Assembly: GCA_947497455.1 (NCBI GenBank)
Contig: CANMGU010000002.1
Location: 1,644,506-1,708,505 of the forward strand
Length of the DNA: 64,000 nt
Source of the DNA: an uncultured Sphingomonadaceae bacterium
GTDB lineage: Bacteria > Pseudomonadota > Alphaproteobacteria > Sphingomonadales > Sphingomonadaceae
Direction of reading: 5' to 3'
Position 1 is the first letter of the stretch. Each line of letters starts with the position of its first letter. The notes under the pieces were generated by a model, which was given only the letters and a program-made list of their open reading frames with translations, made no database searches and was not told the origin of the DNA. The position numbers were made by a program, and so were the translations under genes. Positions 14,869-24,059 of the stretch are shown in pieces.

Positions 14869-16980
14869 ATGAACCGACAAATTTTTTCCATGGACCAAGT
14901 GGCTGATCGCTTGAGATCGGGCTTATTGCCACTTGCCACGTTGCTGCTGGTCATTTTCATGGTTCTGCCGCTGCCCACGATCCTGCTGGATATCGGCTTC
15001 ATCACCAATATCATGATCTCGCTTGCGATCCTGATGGTCGCCCTGAATGCAAATAAACCGCTCGATTTTTCCAGTTTTCCGACCGTTTTGCTGTTTGCGA
15101 CGTTGATGCGATTGGGGCTGAATGTGGCATCAACAAGGGTGGTGTTGGTGCAAGGTCATGAAGGTGGTGATTCCGCAGGCCAGATTATCGAAGCCTTTGG
15201 CAGCCTTTTGCTCGGCGGCAATTATGTTGTCGGTATATTCGTTTTCTCGATCCTGATGATTATCAACCTGATCGTTATCACCAAGGGTGCGGGACGTGTT
15301 TCAGAGGTTTCGGCCAGATTTACCCTGGACGCATTGCCGGGCAAACAGATGGCAATTGATGCCGATCTGAACGCCGGGTTGATCGCACCGGAAGAAGCCA
15401 AGGATCGGCGGTCCGAAGTGGCGACAGAAGCCGACTTCTACGGATCGATGGATGGCGCATCGAAATTTGTCAAAGGCGATGCCGTTGCCGGAATATTGAT
15501 CCTGGCGGTAAACATTATCGGCGGCATTGTTCTGGGTACCACGATGCATGACTTGCCCTTTGCCGAGGCCGCAAGCACTTATTCAATGCTTGCAATCGGT
15601 GATGCGCTGGTGGCTCAGGTCCCCGCGCTAATCCTGTCCATTGCGGCAGCTGCCATTGTGACCCGGGTTTCATCCAGCAAAAATCTACCCGACCAGATAA
15701 CTTCGCAATTCGGATCCGGTGCTGCTTGGGTTCCGGTCGCTATCATTCTGACGATATTGGGTGTGTTGCCGGGTATGCCGCATATGGTGGTTCTTCCCGC
15801 AGCAGCGGTGGCTGGGGGTTTTGCATTCTATCTCATCCGCAAGCCGAAGTCAGTCGAAGCACCGCCTGAACCCGTTCAGGAAAAGCAGCCCGAACAGATT
15901 GACTGGGAGGATGTCTCGGAAAAAGCCCGACTGGGCATTGAAATTGGCTATGGTCTCGTTGCCATGGTTGAGGATCGCAAAGGTGCGCCGTTGATGAAAC
16001 GGATCACTGGTATCCGCCGGCAAATTTCCAAAGAACTGGGTTTTGTTGTGCCGCTGGTTCGGATCAAGGATGATCTTGAGCTGGAGCCAAATAGCTATCG
16101 CATCATGATGGGTGGGATGGTTCTGGGTGAAGGTACGGTTTGGCCCAATGACTTTCTTGCGCTTGATGACGGTCATGTCGATGCCGTCATTGAAGGGCGC
16201 CCCTGTAAAGATCCGACCTTTGGCATGGATGCTATCTGGATCGGAGGCGACAAAAAATCACACGCGGTTGCCGAGGGCTATACGGTTGTTGATGCGCCGA
16301 CTGTAGTAGCGACGCATCTCAACGATGTCGTCCGCCGCAATGCAACGCAATTGTTCAGCATGGATGAAGCACAGAAGCTGCTCGACTTGTTGAAAGAAAC
16401 ATCGCCGCAACTTGTCGACAGCCTCACACCCCAGCCGCTTTCGCTATTTTCCATCACTGCTATTTGCCGCGAGTTGCTGGCTGAAAAGGTACCGGTCAAG
16501 GATTTCCAGAAAATCTGTCTGGCGATGCTGGAAGCGTCAAACCAGCATAGCGAAACTGATGAAATCGTGGATGCCATACGGCAGAGAATTGGCAGCTTGA
16601 TTGTTCAGACGATGGTGCCAATCAATCTTCCTTTGCCGGTGGTGACATTGGATGCCGAGCTGGAAGGCCTGCTCGTCAAGGCGCTCAAGGTCGGGGAGGA
16701 CGCAAGCTATCCGATCGAGCCGCAACTGGCGCAACAATTGGTTGAGGCAGTGGACGAAACCGCCCGGACCTTGCCGATGGAAGCACGCAATATCGCGCTG
16801 ATCACCTCGCCGATCGTCCGGCGTCCTTTGGGCGGACTGCTGAAGAACCGGTTCCCTGACTTGACCGTGCTTTCCTACCAGGAATTGCCCGAAGACAAGC
16901 CCATCGAAGTGCTTGCGAAGATCGGCGTTCCCCAACCTCGTCCCGAACCGCCTCGGGTTGAAGCAAACCAGATATCTTAA
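14869..16980 (+). CDS. flhA: Flagellar type III export gate protein FlhA
   Basis: A 703-residue inner-membrane component of the flagellar export gate. The N-terminal half has about eight transmembrane helices (roughly residues 18-325). The FHIPEP-family signature region RFTLDALPGKQMAIDADLNA is at about residues 147-166, and KDRRSEVATEADFYGSMDGA follows. The cytoplasmic C-terminal half docks the ATPase complex and chaperones. The length is typical. It sits between the lytic transglycosylase and fliA. Its export partner FlhB is encoded at 31594. Confidence 0.98.
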   Translation: MNRQIFSMDQVADRLRSGLLPLATLLLVIFMVLPLPTILLDIGFITNIMISLAILMVALNANKPLDFSSFPTVLLFATLMRLGLNVASTRVVLVQGHEGGDSAGQIIEAFGSLLLGGNYVVGIFVFSILMIINLIVITKGAGRVSEVSARFTLDALPGKQMAIDADLNAGLIAPEEAKDRRSEVATEADFYGSMDGASKFVKGDAVAGILILAVNIIGGIVLGTTMHDLPFAEAASTYSMLAIGDALVAQVPALILSIAAAAIVTRVSSSKNLPDQITSQFGSGAAWVPVAIILTILGVLPGMPHMVVLPAAAVAGGFAFYLIRKPKSVEAPPEPVQEKQPEQIDWEDVSEKARLGIEIGYGLVAMVEDRKGAPLMKRITGIRRQISKELGFVVPLVRIKDDLELEPNSYRIMMGGMVLGEGTVWPNDFLALDDGHVDAVIEGRPCKDPTFGMDAIWIGGDKKSHAVAEGYTVVDAPTVVATHLNDVVRRNATQLFSMDEAQKLLDLLKETSPQLVDSLTPQPLSLFSITAICRELLAEKVPVKDFQKICLAMLEASNQHSETDEIVDAIRQRIGSLIVQTMVPINLPLPVVTLDAELEGLLVKALKVGEDASYPIEPQLAQQLVEAVDETARTLPMEARNIALITSPIVRRPLGGLLKNRFPDLTVLSYQELPEDKPIEVLAKIGVPQPRPEPPRVEANQIS

Positions 16981-16997
16981 TCGAGTGGAATGAATTT

Positions 16998-17717
16998 ATG
17001 TTTCAAACAAAAATCAAAGCATCTCAAGCTTACGGCGCCATGCAGATTGACGAGAACAAACTCGTCAGCGAGCATCAAGGACTGGTTACCAAAATTGCAT
17101 GGCAGATAAAGTCATTCTCTCCCGATCAGGTCGAACTGGAGGATCTGATCCAGGTTGGCCTTGTCGCCATGGTGGAGGCCGCGGGCAAATATGTTGATCA
17201 GGGACATAATTTCAGCACTTATCTCTATGTACGGGTTCGCGGCGCTATGATCGACTATCTTCGTGCAACATGCAGTCTGCGAAGAAGCTCTGTCGAATGG
17301 AACAAGAAACTGCGTGCCATCAGCGCGCAGCTTGCTCAAGAAAATGGCCGCGAACCGAATGAGGTCGAACTGGCCGAAGCCATGGGAATGGATCAAACCG
17401 AGTTTCGCAAGAATATGGATCGGGCAATGGATATCCATGTCGACTCTCTCGATGAGGTTTACAGCGATTCCAGTAGCTGGTTCACCGACGATGATGACGA
17501 TCAGCATGAAGCGTTAGAGAAAAGCCAGATGGTTGACCTCTTGTCGGCTAATCTGAAGAAGCTGAATGAACGCGAACAGATGGTTCTCAATTGCTATTTT
17601 ATCGAGGAAATGCAGCTTGATGAAATTGGTGCTGTTCTGGATGTGTCTTCGGTTCGTGTCTGTCAGATCAAAAAACGCGCTTTGGAAAAGCTGCAAGCTG
17701 CGATGACGGCTGACTAG
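16998..17717 (+). CDS. fliA: Flagellar sigma factor FliA (sigma-28)
   Basis: A 239-residue sigma-70-family factor lacking region 1, as expected for FliA. Region 2 shows ELEDLIQVGLVAMVEAAGKY and FSTYLYVRVRGAMIDYLRA; region 4 shows LDEIGAVLDVSSVRVCQIKK, the helix-turn-helix that reads the -35 element. It directs late flagellar genes, probably those preceded by the TTAA-N14/15 elements in this window. FlgM, its inhibitor, is encoded at 13256. The acidic stretch DDDDDQHE near residue 165-175 is a local feature. A strong bidirectional terminator follows. Confidence 0.95.
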   Translation: MFQTKIKASQAYGAMQIDENKLVSEHQGLVTKIAWQIKSFSPDQVELEDLIQVGLVAMVEAAGKYVDQGHNFSTYLYVRVRGAMIDYLRATCSLRRSSVEWNKKLRAISAQLAQENGREPNEVELAEAMGMDQTEFRKNMDRAMDIHVDSLDEVYSDSSSWFTDDDDDQHEALEKSQMVDLLSANLKKLNEREQMVLNCYFIEEMQLDEIGAVLDVSSVRVCQIKKRALEKLQAAMTAD

Positions 17718-17757
17718 AGTGCAATCTGCTACCAAATTTTTTGTCTGTTTCAGAAAA

Positions 17758-17795
17758 GGAAAAAGCCCCTTCCCGATTGGGGAAGAGGCTTTTCC
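17758..17795. terminator. Bidirectional terminator between fliA and fliC
   Basis: GGAAAAAGCCCCTTCCC (17758-17774) pairs with 17779-17795 around a GATT loop with one internal mismatch. A-rich and T-rich flanks on both sides let it stop transcripts from fliA (plus strand) and fliC (minus strand). Confidence 0.88.
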
Positions 17796-17814
17796 GTTCC
17801 ACTGAACCGGTTAA

Positions 17815-18630
17815 TTACCGGATCAGGCTCAATACTGACTGCTGAGACTGGTTAGCCTGTGCAAGCATCGCGGACGAAGCCTGGCTCAGGATCTGGTTCT
17901 TGGCCAGTTCGGTGGTTTCTGCAGAGAAGTCCACATCTTGAATACGCGAACGTGATTCCGTGATGTTAGCTACCCGGTCAGAAAGGTTGGATACGGTGGT
18001 CTGCAGACGGTTCTGCGAGGCACCCAAAGAGGCCTGAGCCGTTGTAATCGTGTCCAAAGCAGTGTCCAGAGCGGTCAACGCAGCGGTCGCGCCGGCTTCG
18101 GTGCTGATGTCCAGTGCGTTCACGGCAAGAGCAGCAGCGTCAACGTCGGTCAAGGCGACAGAGACTGTCTGACTGGCGTCACTACCGGTCTGAATGCTGA
18201 TGGATGCGTTTGTACCATCAAGCAGGGCAACGTCGTTAAACGTGGTACGTGATGCAACATCGCCAATCTGCGAGATCAAAGCGGTAACCTCAGTTTGAAG
18301 GTTGGTGCGATCCCCGCCAGAAAGCGTGCCGTTAGCAGATTGAACGGACAGTTCACGCATACGTTGCAACATGCTCGTAATTTCGTTCATGCCGCCTTCT
18401 GCGGTCTGGGCGAGCGAAATGCCGTCATTGGCGTTACGGATTGCCATGTTCAGGCCGCGAACTTCAGAGGTCATCCGGGTTGCGATGGCGTTGCCGGCTG
18501 CGTCATCCGATGCAGAGTTGATACGGCGACCGGTTGACAGGCGTTCGATTGATTTAGCGAGACCCATTTCAGCTTGGTTTGAAGCATAGCTGGTACGCAG
18601 GGCCGTTACGTTGGTTCCTATTACAGTCAT
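17815..18630 (-). CDS. fliC: Flagellin
   Basis: A 271-residue filament subunit. The N-terminal domain contains [20 protein letters not shown] and [20 protein letters not shown], and the C-terminal domain has [20 protein letters not shown] with a final [16 protein letters not shown]; both are diagnostic. The protein has almost no outer D2/D3 domains, like the short flagellins of Caulobacter. It is the only flagellin gene in the window. A sigma-28-like promoter lies upstream on the minus strand. Its chaperone is probably FliS (34179). Confidence 0.98.
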   Translation of the reverse strand: MTVIGTNVTALRTSYASNQAEMGLAKSIERLSTGRRINSASDDAAGNAIATRMTSEVRGLNMAIRNANDGISLAQTAEGGMNEITSMLQRMRELSVQSANGTLSGGDRTNLQTEVTALISQIGDVASRTTFNDVALLDGTNASISIQTGSDASQTVSVALTDVDAAALAVNALDISTEAGATAALTALDTALDTITTAQASLGASQNRLQTTVSNLSDRVANITESRSRIQDVDFSAETTELAKNQILSQASSAMLAQANQSQQSVLSLIR

Positions 18631-18707
18631 GGTGACTTCCTTTTCACAATTTACTTAGTCGATTGATACTGTGGGTCACCTCGTCTCCTGAAGCGGCCTC
18701 AGAGGAG

Positions 18708-18733
18708 TTAACGGTGGACCCGGAATAAATTAA
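18708..18733 (-). promoter_or_regulatory. Candidate sigma-28 promoter of fliC
   Basis: On the minus strand TTAA (18730-18733) is separated by 14 nt from ACCGTTAA (18708-18715), close to the FliA -10 consensus GCCGNTAA. The predicted 5' untranslated region is about 70 nt. No sigma-54 element was found for fliC. Confidence 0.6.
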
Positions 18734-18743
18734 TAAAAAACTT

Positions 18744-18810
18744 TGTCGGTTCTCCGACACCTGCCGGATTTAAATGTCTGCATTCCGACGGAAATGTCGG
18801 AAAACCGACA
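18744..18810. promoter_or_regulatory. Two TGTCGG-N4-CCGACA palindromes in the fliC/activator gap
   Basis: TGTCGGTTCTCCGACA (18744-18759) and TGTCGGAAAACCGACA (18795-18810) share identical 6-bp arms and 4-bp centres, with centres 51 bp apart, close to five helical turns. They lie 45-110 bp upstream of the sigma-54 promoter of the activator gene and just upstream of the fliC promoter. They look like paired sites for one dimeric regulator, plausibly the activator itself (autoregulation). Confidence 0.75.
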
Positions 18811-18854
18811 GGGTTAGATCAGGAAAACGTTAGTTTTCAGCCATTCCCTAAAAC

Positions 18855-18869
18855 TGGCACGCGGATTGC
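18855..18869 (+). promoter_or_regulatory. Sigma-54 promoter of the activator-fliE-fliF unit
   Basis: TGGCACGCGGATTGC is an exact match to TGGCACG-N4-TTGC. The predicted transcription start is near 18881, about 48 nt before the activator gene, which implies the activator is itself sigma-54 dependent. Confidence 0.9.
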
Positions 18870-18928
18870 GAAGTATCGGATGAGCACAACAAGGATCCCG
18901 TGCTCAGAGTAAAACGTGAGGGAATGAG

Positions 18929-20200
18929 ATGATCAACAACACCATTAAATCTAGCCTGGTCTCTAGGTTTCCAGAACTTGTTGATATGCTCGGGAGTGTT
19001 GAATCTTTCCACTCCGACCACACATTGTCACCTGCTGCTACGCAACTACCCCACATTGATGGCGCGGCAAAAACAGGTGCTAATGGTGGTGCAAAAGATC
19101 CCGTCGTAATTTTTCGCGATGGCCCATTCCGTTTCGTTCCGGCTACCCTCAGCCAGCCCCCCCGCATTGAATTTGGTGAAGCAGATAGAGAATTTGGTCT
19201 ATCATGCATCATTGAATCTATGCGTGGGGGCAAAGGGCCTGCCTTCGCTGATCCAAAATCTATCGCCTTATATAAATATGCCGCCCGCGTAGCGCGTAGC
19301 GATGCCAATGTCATGATCACCGGCGAAACCGGTACCGGCAAAGAAGGCGTCGCTCGCTATATTCACGAGCACAGTACCCGTGCTGATAAACAACTCGTCA
19401 CCGTCAACTGTGCTGCGATTACCGAAACGATGATCGAATCCATTTTGTTCGGACATAAGAAAGGCGCCTTTACGGGAGCCTATGCCAGCGCTGTTGGCCT
19501 GTTCAAAGAAGCCGACGGTGGAACGATTTTTCTCGACGAGATTACCGAGATGCCGCTGGAGAGCCAGTCCAAACTTCTTCGCGTGCTGCAGGAAGGCGAA
19601 ATCTTGCCGGTTGGTTCGACCCGTCACGAAAAGATCGACGTACGCATCATCTGTGCCGCGAACCGTAATTTTGCCGAAGAGGTCAAAGCCGGAAAATTCC
19701 GCGAAGACCTTTACTGGCGTCTGAATGTTATGCCGGTTGAGTTGGAACCACTGGCTGCGCGTCCTGCCGATATTGCGGCGATCTCGGCCTTCATGATGAT
19801 GGATTTCCAGAAAGGTCATGATAAATTTATCTCGCTTTCGCAAAGCTGTGTCGAACGTCTGAAGGCCCACCATTGGCCTGGTAACGTTCGCGAGCTAGCC
19901 AATGTTCTTCAACGCGCCCTGGTTATGTGTGATGGCGATCGGATCGAAGCTGGCGACCTGATGTTTTCAGGCGAAAGCCTCTCTGCTCAACCCAAACAGG
20001 ATGCGGTGCAGCCTGGCAGTTCAGCCCGCTTCGTTCGCGGCCGTGATCTGCACTCCATTTCCAAGAGCGTTGAATATGACGCGATCAACAAGACGCTAGA
20101 ACAAACCAATGGCAACCGCCGTGAAGCTGCCAAGGAGCTTGGTATTTCAGAACGGACGCTGCGTTATCGGATGGCCGATATGCGCGCGTTGGCGGCCTGA
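18929..20200 (+). CDS. Sigma-54-dependent flagellar activator, FlbD-like
   Basis: A 423-residue enhancer-binding protein. The central AAA+ domain has Walker A GETGTGKE (residues 132-139), the sigma-54 contact loop GAFTGA (179-184), and a Walker B region GGTIFLDEITEMPL. The C-terminal helix-turn-helix is of the Fis type (REAAKELGISERTLRYRMAD). The first 110 residues carry no recognisable receiver domain or phosphorylation site, unlike NtrC. The position, 14 nt before fliE, and the type of HTH suggest a FlbD/FlrC-like regulator of the hook-basal body genes. The final RTLRYRM motif is typical of flagellar members. It likely binds the repeats at 11317 or 18744. Confidence 0.9.
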   Translation: MINNTIKSSLVSRFPELVDMLGSVESFHSDHTLSPAATQLPHIDGAAKTGANGGAKDPVVIFRDGPFRFVPATLSQPPRIEFGEADREFGLSCIIESMRGGKGPAFADPKSIALYKYAARVARSDANVMITGETGTGKEGVARYIHEHSTRADKQLVTVNCAAITETMIESILFGHKKGAFTGAYASAVGLFKEADGGTIFLDEITEMPLESQSKLLRVLQEGEILPVGSTRHEKIDVRIICAANRNFAEEVKAGKFREDLYWRLNVMPVELEPLAARPADIAAISAFMMMDFQKGHDKFISLSQSCVERLKAHHWPGNVRELANVLQRALVMCDGDRIEAGDLMFSGESLSAQPKQDAVQPGSSARFVRGRDLHSISKSVEYDAINKTLEQTNGNRREAAKELGISERTLRYRMADMRALAA

Positions 20201-20214
20201 GCAGGGGATAGAAT

Positions 20215-20577
20215 ATGTCTTCCGTCAATATGAACAGTCTAATGGCAGCGCGCAACGCGATCCTTAACCGCAATAACGCGCTGCAGGACATTGCCAGTAA
20301 AACATCCAATCTGGCTGGTCCCGGTCAGGCGCCGCAAACCGAGAAACCAACTGGACCGAACGGTTTTGCCGACCAACTGACCAATGCCATTCAGGAAGTG
20401 AACAATTTGCAAGCAACCGCGAAAGCCAACACGGCTGCCTATCAGATGGGCGAGACCAACGATGTGGCTGCGGTGATGCTCTCCAAGCACAAGGCGTCGC
20501 TGGGTTTTGAATCCACGTTGCAAGTGCGCAACAAACTGCTGTCTGCCTACAAAGACATCATGAACATGTCGGTATGA
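20215..20577 (+). CDS. fliE: Flagellar MS-ring/rod adaptor FliE
   Basis: A 120-residue protein that joins the MS ring to the proximal rod. The C-terminal half NDVAAVMLSKHKASLGFEST followed by LQVRNKLLSAYKDIMNMSV is the conserved FliE signature (QVRNKLxxAYxEIMxMxV). The N-terminal half is variable. It is placed directly before fliF with a 3-nt gap, the usual order. Confidence 0.96.
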   Translation: MSSVNMNSLMAARNAILNRNNALQDIASKTSNLAGPGQAPQTEKPTGPNGFADQLTNAIQEVNNLQATAKANTAAYQMGETNDVAAVMLSKHKASLGFESTLQVRNKLLSAYKDIMNMSV

Positions 20578-20580
20578 TAG

Positions 20581-22329
20581 ATGGCTGAAGAAACATCCCT
20601 CAATCAGAACCTGACACCGGTCGCTCCGACCGGTGTTGGCGGTTCCGGTCCGGGCGGCGCCCTTGGCTCCATCCAGACCTTTGCCCGGCAACCGGCAATT
20701 GCGCGGGCAATGCCGCTGATCATATTGTCCGCTGTACTTCTTGCTGCATTATCGGCTTGGCTGCTGGTACGTGAGCCTGCCCAGCGTGACCTGTTTCGCG
20801 GATTGCCAGACAATGACAAAGCCGCAGTGATGCAGGCTCTGCAAAGTGCAAATATCGCCTATCAGGTTGATGATACGACCGGGACGCTGACGGTTAGCAA
20901 TGAAGATTATCATACCGCAAAAATCGAACTTGCGGGCCAAGGCCTGCCGCGCTCGGCGCCCAGCGGCGATACCATTATGTCGAGCATGCCGATGGGAGCA
21001 AGTCGCGCAGTAGAGTCCGAAAAACTGCGGACCGCTAGGGAAATGGATCTTGCACGGTCCATTGAGGCTCTCGACAACGTATTGTCTGCCCGGGTGCACC
21101 TGGCTGTGGAACAGCCAAGCATTTTTTTGCGGGATAGAAACGAGCCAGCAGCGTCGGTCATTTTGCAACTAACCGGTGCGACCAAATTGGATGAGCGACA
21201 AACGCAGGCCATCCTCAATCTGGTGGCCAGTTCGGTCCCCGGTTTGGCGGCCGGTAACGTGTCGGTTATCGATCAGAATGGGCGCCTGCTGTCCCGAAAC
21301 GAGGAGGACGATTCCCGCGGTAACGATGCACAACTGAAGATAAAAGCGGCCATAGAAGATCGTTATCGGCAGTCTCTGGCAAGCCTGTTGACGCCGATAG
21401 TTGGACCTGGAAATTTTGTCGCCGAAGTGACGGCAGACGTGAACTTTGATGAGAAACAGGCGACCAGTGAAATCTATCCGGCCGATGGTTCCGTCCTTCG
21501 TTCGGAGCAAGGCATGCGGTCGGAAGAACCGATCGGCGCCCCGCAAGTTGGCGGTATACCTGGCGCTCTGGCCAATCGTCCTCCCGCAGCTGCCGAGTTT
21601 GAGGAGCAGCCCGACGGTGAAGAAGAGCAGGTTGCGCAGCAAACCGCTCCACAGAAAACCAGCGAGGAATATCAACGCAATTTTGAACTCGCCCGTGAAA
21701 TTGCCGTGACCAATCAAGCCACCGGACAAGTTTCGCGGTTATCGGTTGCCGTGGCAATTGATGACAAGGCGCTCAAAGACACCAAGTCACCGAAAGAGAT
21801 TCAGGAAATTGAAAAACTGGTGAAGGGCGCCATGGGCTTTAATGCTGAGCGTGGTGATCAGGTCGCAGTTTCCGCGCGTCAGTTCCGTCCTGTAACCGAG
21901 AAAGAGGCCGAGGAGCCATGGTATGAATCCCCATGGTTCGGGGTCGTCAGCCGCAATGTCACGGCGCTCATTGTCGCTCTGTTGATCATCTTTGGCATCG
22001 GCCGGCCGATATTGAAGAGGTGGTTGAATTCGGAGAAGAATTTGAAGGAAAACGTTGCGCCGATTGCAAATATTCCCGCAAATCTCGGCCCTCAAAATGG
22101 TAGCCTGATAGGCGCTGCACCGGCCGGCGGTAACGCTCAAAGCGGATCAGAGATGGCAGCACTGCCGAGTGGTTCTCCCGTTACGATCGACATGATCCAG
22201 GCTGCACCCAGTTACCAGGAGCGAGCGCTTCTGACGCAGAATTTTGTCAAACAAAATCCCGATCATGCCGCGCTGGTGGTGAAAGAGCTGCTCAAAGAAA
22301 CAGGCGAGGCGGAGGAAGTTGATGGCTGA
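20581..22329 (+). CDS. fliF: Flagellar MS-ring protein FliF
   Basis: A 582-residue inner-membrane ring protein on which the motor and export gate assemble. Transmembrane helices lie near residues 39-60 and about 460-478. The periplasmic part contains RTAREMDLARSIEALDNVLS and SARVHLAVEQPSIFLRDRNE, characteristic of the YscJ/FliF fold. The C-terminal cytoplasmic tail should bind FliG. The length is normal. The gene overlaps fliG by 8 nt. Confidence 0.97.
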   Translation: MAEETSLNQNLTPVAPTGVGGSGPGGALGSIQTFARQPAIARAMPLIILSAVLLAALSAWLLVREPAQRDLFRGLPDNDKAAVMQALQSANIAYQVDDTTGTLTVSNEDYHTAKIELAGQGLPRSAPSGDTIMSSMPMGASRAVESEKLRTAREMDLARSIEALDNVLSARVHLAVEQPSIFLRDRNEPAASVILQLTGATKLDERQTQAILNLVASSVPGLAAGNVSVIDQNGRLLSRNEEDDSRGNDAQLKIKAAIEDRYRQSLASLLTPIVGPGNFVAEVTADVNFDEKQATSEIYPADGSVLRSEQGMRSEEPIGAPQVGGIPGALANRPPAAAEFEEQPDGEEEQVAQQTAPQKTSEEYQRNFELAREIAVTNQATGQVSRLSVAVAIDDKALKDTKSPKEIQEIEKLVKGAMGFNAERGDQVAVSARQFRPVTEKEAEEPWYESPWFGVVSRNVTALIVALLIIFGIGRPILKRWLNSEKNLKENVAPIANIPANLGPQNGSLIGAAPAGGNAQSGSEMAALPSGSPVTIDMIQAAPSYQERALLTQNFVKQNPDHAALVVKELLKETGEAEEVDG

Positions 22330-23374
22330 GGCAGAAACCAAGAACACTGAAGTGTCAGACGAAGACGGCGCACAGCTGGAACTGATTACGGGTCGTCAGA
22401 CCGCAGCGATCCTCATGCTGCTATTTGAAGACGACGAGGCCGCGAGAATATTGGAACGGCTCGAACCACAAGAAGTGGAACGACTCGGCGAGGCAATGTT
22501 CAGCGTTGCCGATGTCGATGCGATGCAGATTGATGGGTCGCTTGAACGGTTCCTGCAGTTGACCCGAAACCAATCGATGCTGGCTTATAAGTCCGACGAA
22601 AAAGTGGGTCGGGTATTCCGGCAAGCGCTGGGCACTTCCCGCGCCGAAACCATGATGAACCGCTTTGCGCCGAAACGACCCAGCAACATCGCGGAACTTT
22701 TGAAGTGGGTTCCCCACAAGGATCTTGCAGAGCTTGTCGCGAATGAGCCGCCGCAAATCTCAGCTGTGTTGATCTCTTTCATGACGCCGGAAGCAGCTGC
22801 GGAAATGTTGCAGCTTGTTCCGTCGGACCTGCAGGAAGAACTCGTCTATCGGGTTGCTACTTTGGGTCCGGTTAGCGCCCACGCCTTGGCACAGATACAT
22901 GGGCTGCTGGAAAGCAATGCACCATCGGCAGAAGAAATCGCACCACCGATGGAAATTGGCGGCGTGATGGACAGCGCGTCGATCGTCAACAATTTTCCGA
23001 AGCAACTTGGACGCGCTGTTTTGAAAGGTGTGACCCGTCGTGACCGAAAAATTGCGAAAGAGATTGAGGATGAGATGTTCATCTTTGCCGATCTGATCAA
23101 TCTTTCGAGCAAGGATCTGGGCACAGTCGTACGCAAAGTGGATACGGCAATATTGGTCCCCGCTCTGCGTGGTGCATCGAGTGAATTGAAAGCGAAAATC
23201 TTCGCTGCAATGTCCAAACGGGCCGCAGAGACAATCCAGGATGAAATTGATGAAGCACCGCCACAGCCGATGGAAGCTGTGCGGGATGCACAGAAGGGTG
23301 TTATCGCCATAGCCAAGGTCATGCTCGACAATGGAGAGATTAACATGTCCGGCGGCGGTGCCGACTATGTCTGA
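22322..23374 (+). CDS. fliG: Flagellar motor switch protein FliG
   Basis: A 350-residue switch protein linking FliF to the rotor and transmitting MotA force. The N-terminal domain shows GRQTAAILMLLFEDDEAARI; the middle domain includes EPPQISAVLISFMTPEAAAE (EHPQTIA-like motif); the C-terminal torque domain includes TVVRKVDTAILVPALRGASS and AAMSKRAAETIQDEID. I use the ATG at 22322 and not the TTG just before it, since GGAGGAAG sits at ideal spacing. It overlaps fliF and fliH. Confidence 0.97.
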   Translation: MAEAETKNTEVSDEDGAQLELITGRQTAAILMLLFEDDEAARILERLEPQEVERLGEAMFSVADVDAMQIDGSLERFLQLTRNQSMLAYKSDEKVGRVFRQALGTSRAETMMNRFAPKRPSNIAELLKWVPHKDLAELVANEPPQISAVLISFMTPEAAAEMLQLVPSDLQEELVYRVATLGPVSAHALAQIHGLLESNAPSAEEIAPPMEIGGVMDSASIVNNFPKQLGRAVLKGVTRRDRKIAKEIEDEMFIFADLINLSSKDLGTVVRKVDTAILVPALRGASSELKAKIFAAMSKRAAETIQDEIDEAPPQPMEAVRDAQKGVIAIAKVMLDNGEINMSGGGADYV

Positions 23375-24059
23375 TCTGCGTTCCGAGAGAAACCTGCATG
23401 ACGCGATGCAAAAGGATGATGTCGCTCCGCTCTGGAGAATGCCACTCGAACAAAAGCAGTTTTCCGCTTGGTCGGGACGTTTGCCTCCTGATGCAACTGC
23501 CGGCGCTGGAAGCCATTTTCATGATTTTGGAAAAACGGACAGGGCAGGGGGGACCGCGTCTCCCGGCGGAGAAGAGGATATTTTTGAAGCCGCCTATCGC
23601 AAGGGATGGGAAGACGGACAGGCAGCGCTTTCCGCCGAGCAGGCAATAAACGATGAAGCTGCTGCCGCTATTGCGGACGCTATTGGTCATTTGAACGATC
23701 TTCATTCAACCGGCAGCTTTGCGTTGATCCTGACCGCGATTGAATCGCTTTTTCACCGTTGTTCGGAACTGGCGGTGCCGGATCCGATATTGCTGCAAGC
23801 ATGGGCTACGCAACTGGCCGACAAGATTGACCAGGATCAGAAAGGCGCGAGCCTGGTGCTGCATCCCGATGACATGGCGCTGATTGATCAGGAAGCCTGT
23901 AAATTGCCTTTGCGTGCAGACCCTTCGCTTTTGCGCGGCAATTTGAAACTCAGTCACGCCGGCGGCTGGATTGAGAAAGGATCTGCAGTCGTATTGGACG
24001 AGCTGCGGGCTCTGATTGACGAGTTTAACGGTCCGCAACGGGATGCCGATCATGAATGA
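23367..24059 (+). CDS. fliH: Flagellar export ATPase regulator FliH
   Basis: A 230-residue protein between fliG and fliI. FliH dimers hold the ATPase FliI and deliver it to the export gate. Conservation is low, but the region YRKGWEDGQAALSAEQAIND is the usual glycine-punctuated start of the coiled coil, and the C-terminal half (VLHPDDMALIDQEACKLPLR, then GGWIEKGSAVVLDEL) matches FliH/YscL proteins. The start at 23367 gives an 8-nt overlap with fliG; a longer frame begins at 23331. It overlaps fliI by 8 nt. Confidence 0.88.
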   Translation: MSDLRSERNLHDAMQKDDVAPLWRMPLEQKQFSAWSGRLPPDATAGAGSHFHDFGKTDRAGGTASPGGEEDIFEAAYRKGWEDGQAALSAEQAINDEAAAAIADAIGHLNDLHSTGSFALILTAIESLFHRCSELAVPDPILLQAWATQLADKIDQDQKGASLVLHPDDMALIDQEACKLPLRADPSLLRGNLKLSHAGGWIEKGSAVVLDELRALIDEFNGPQRDADHE

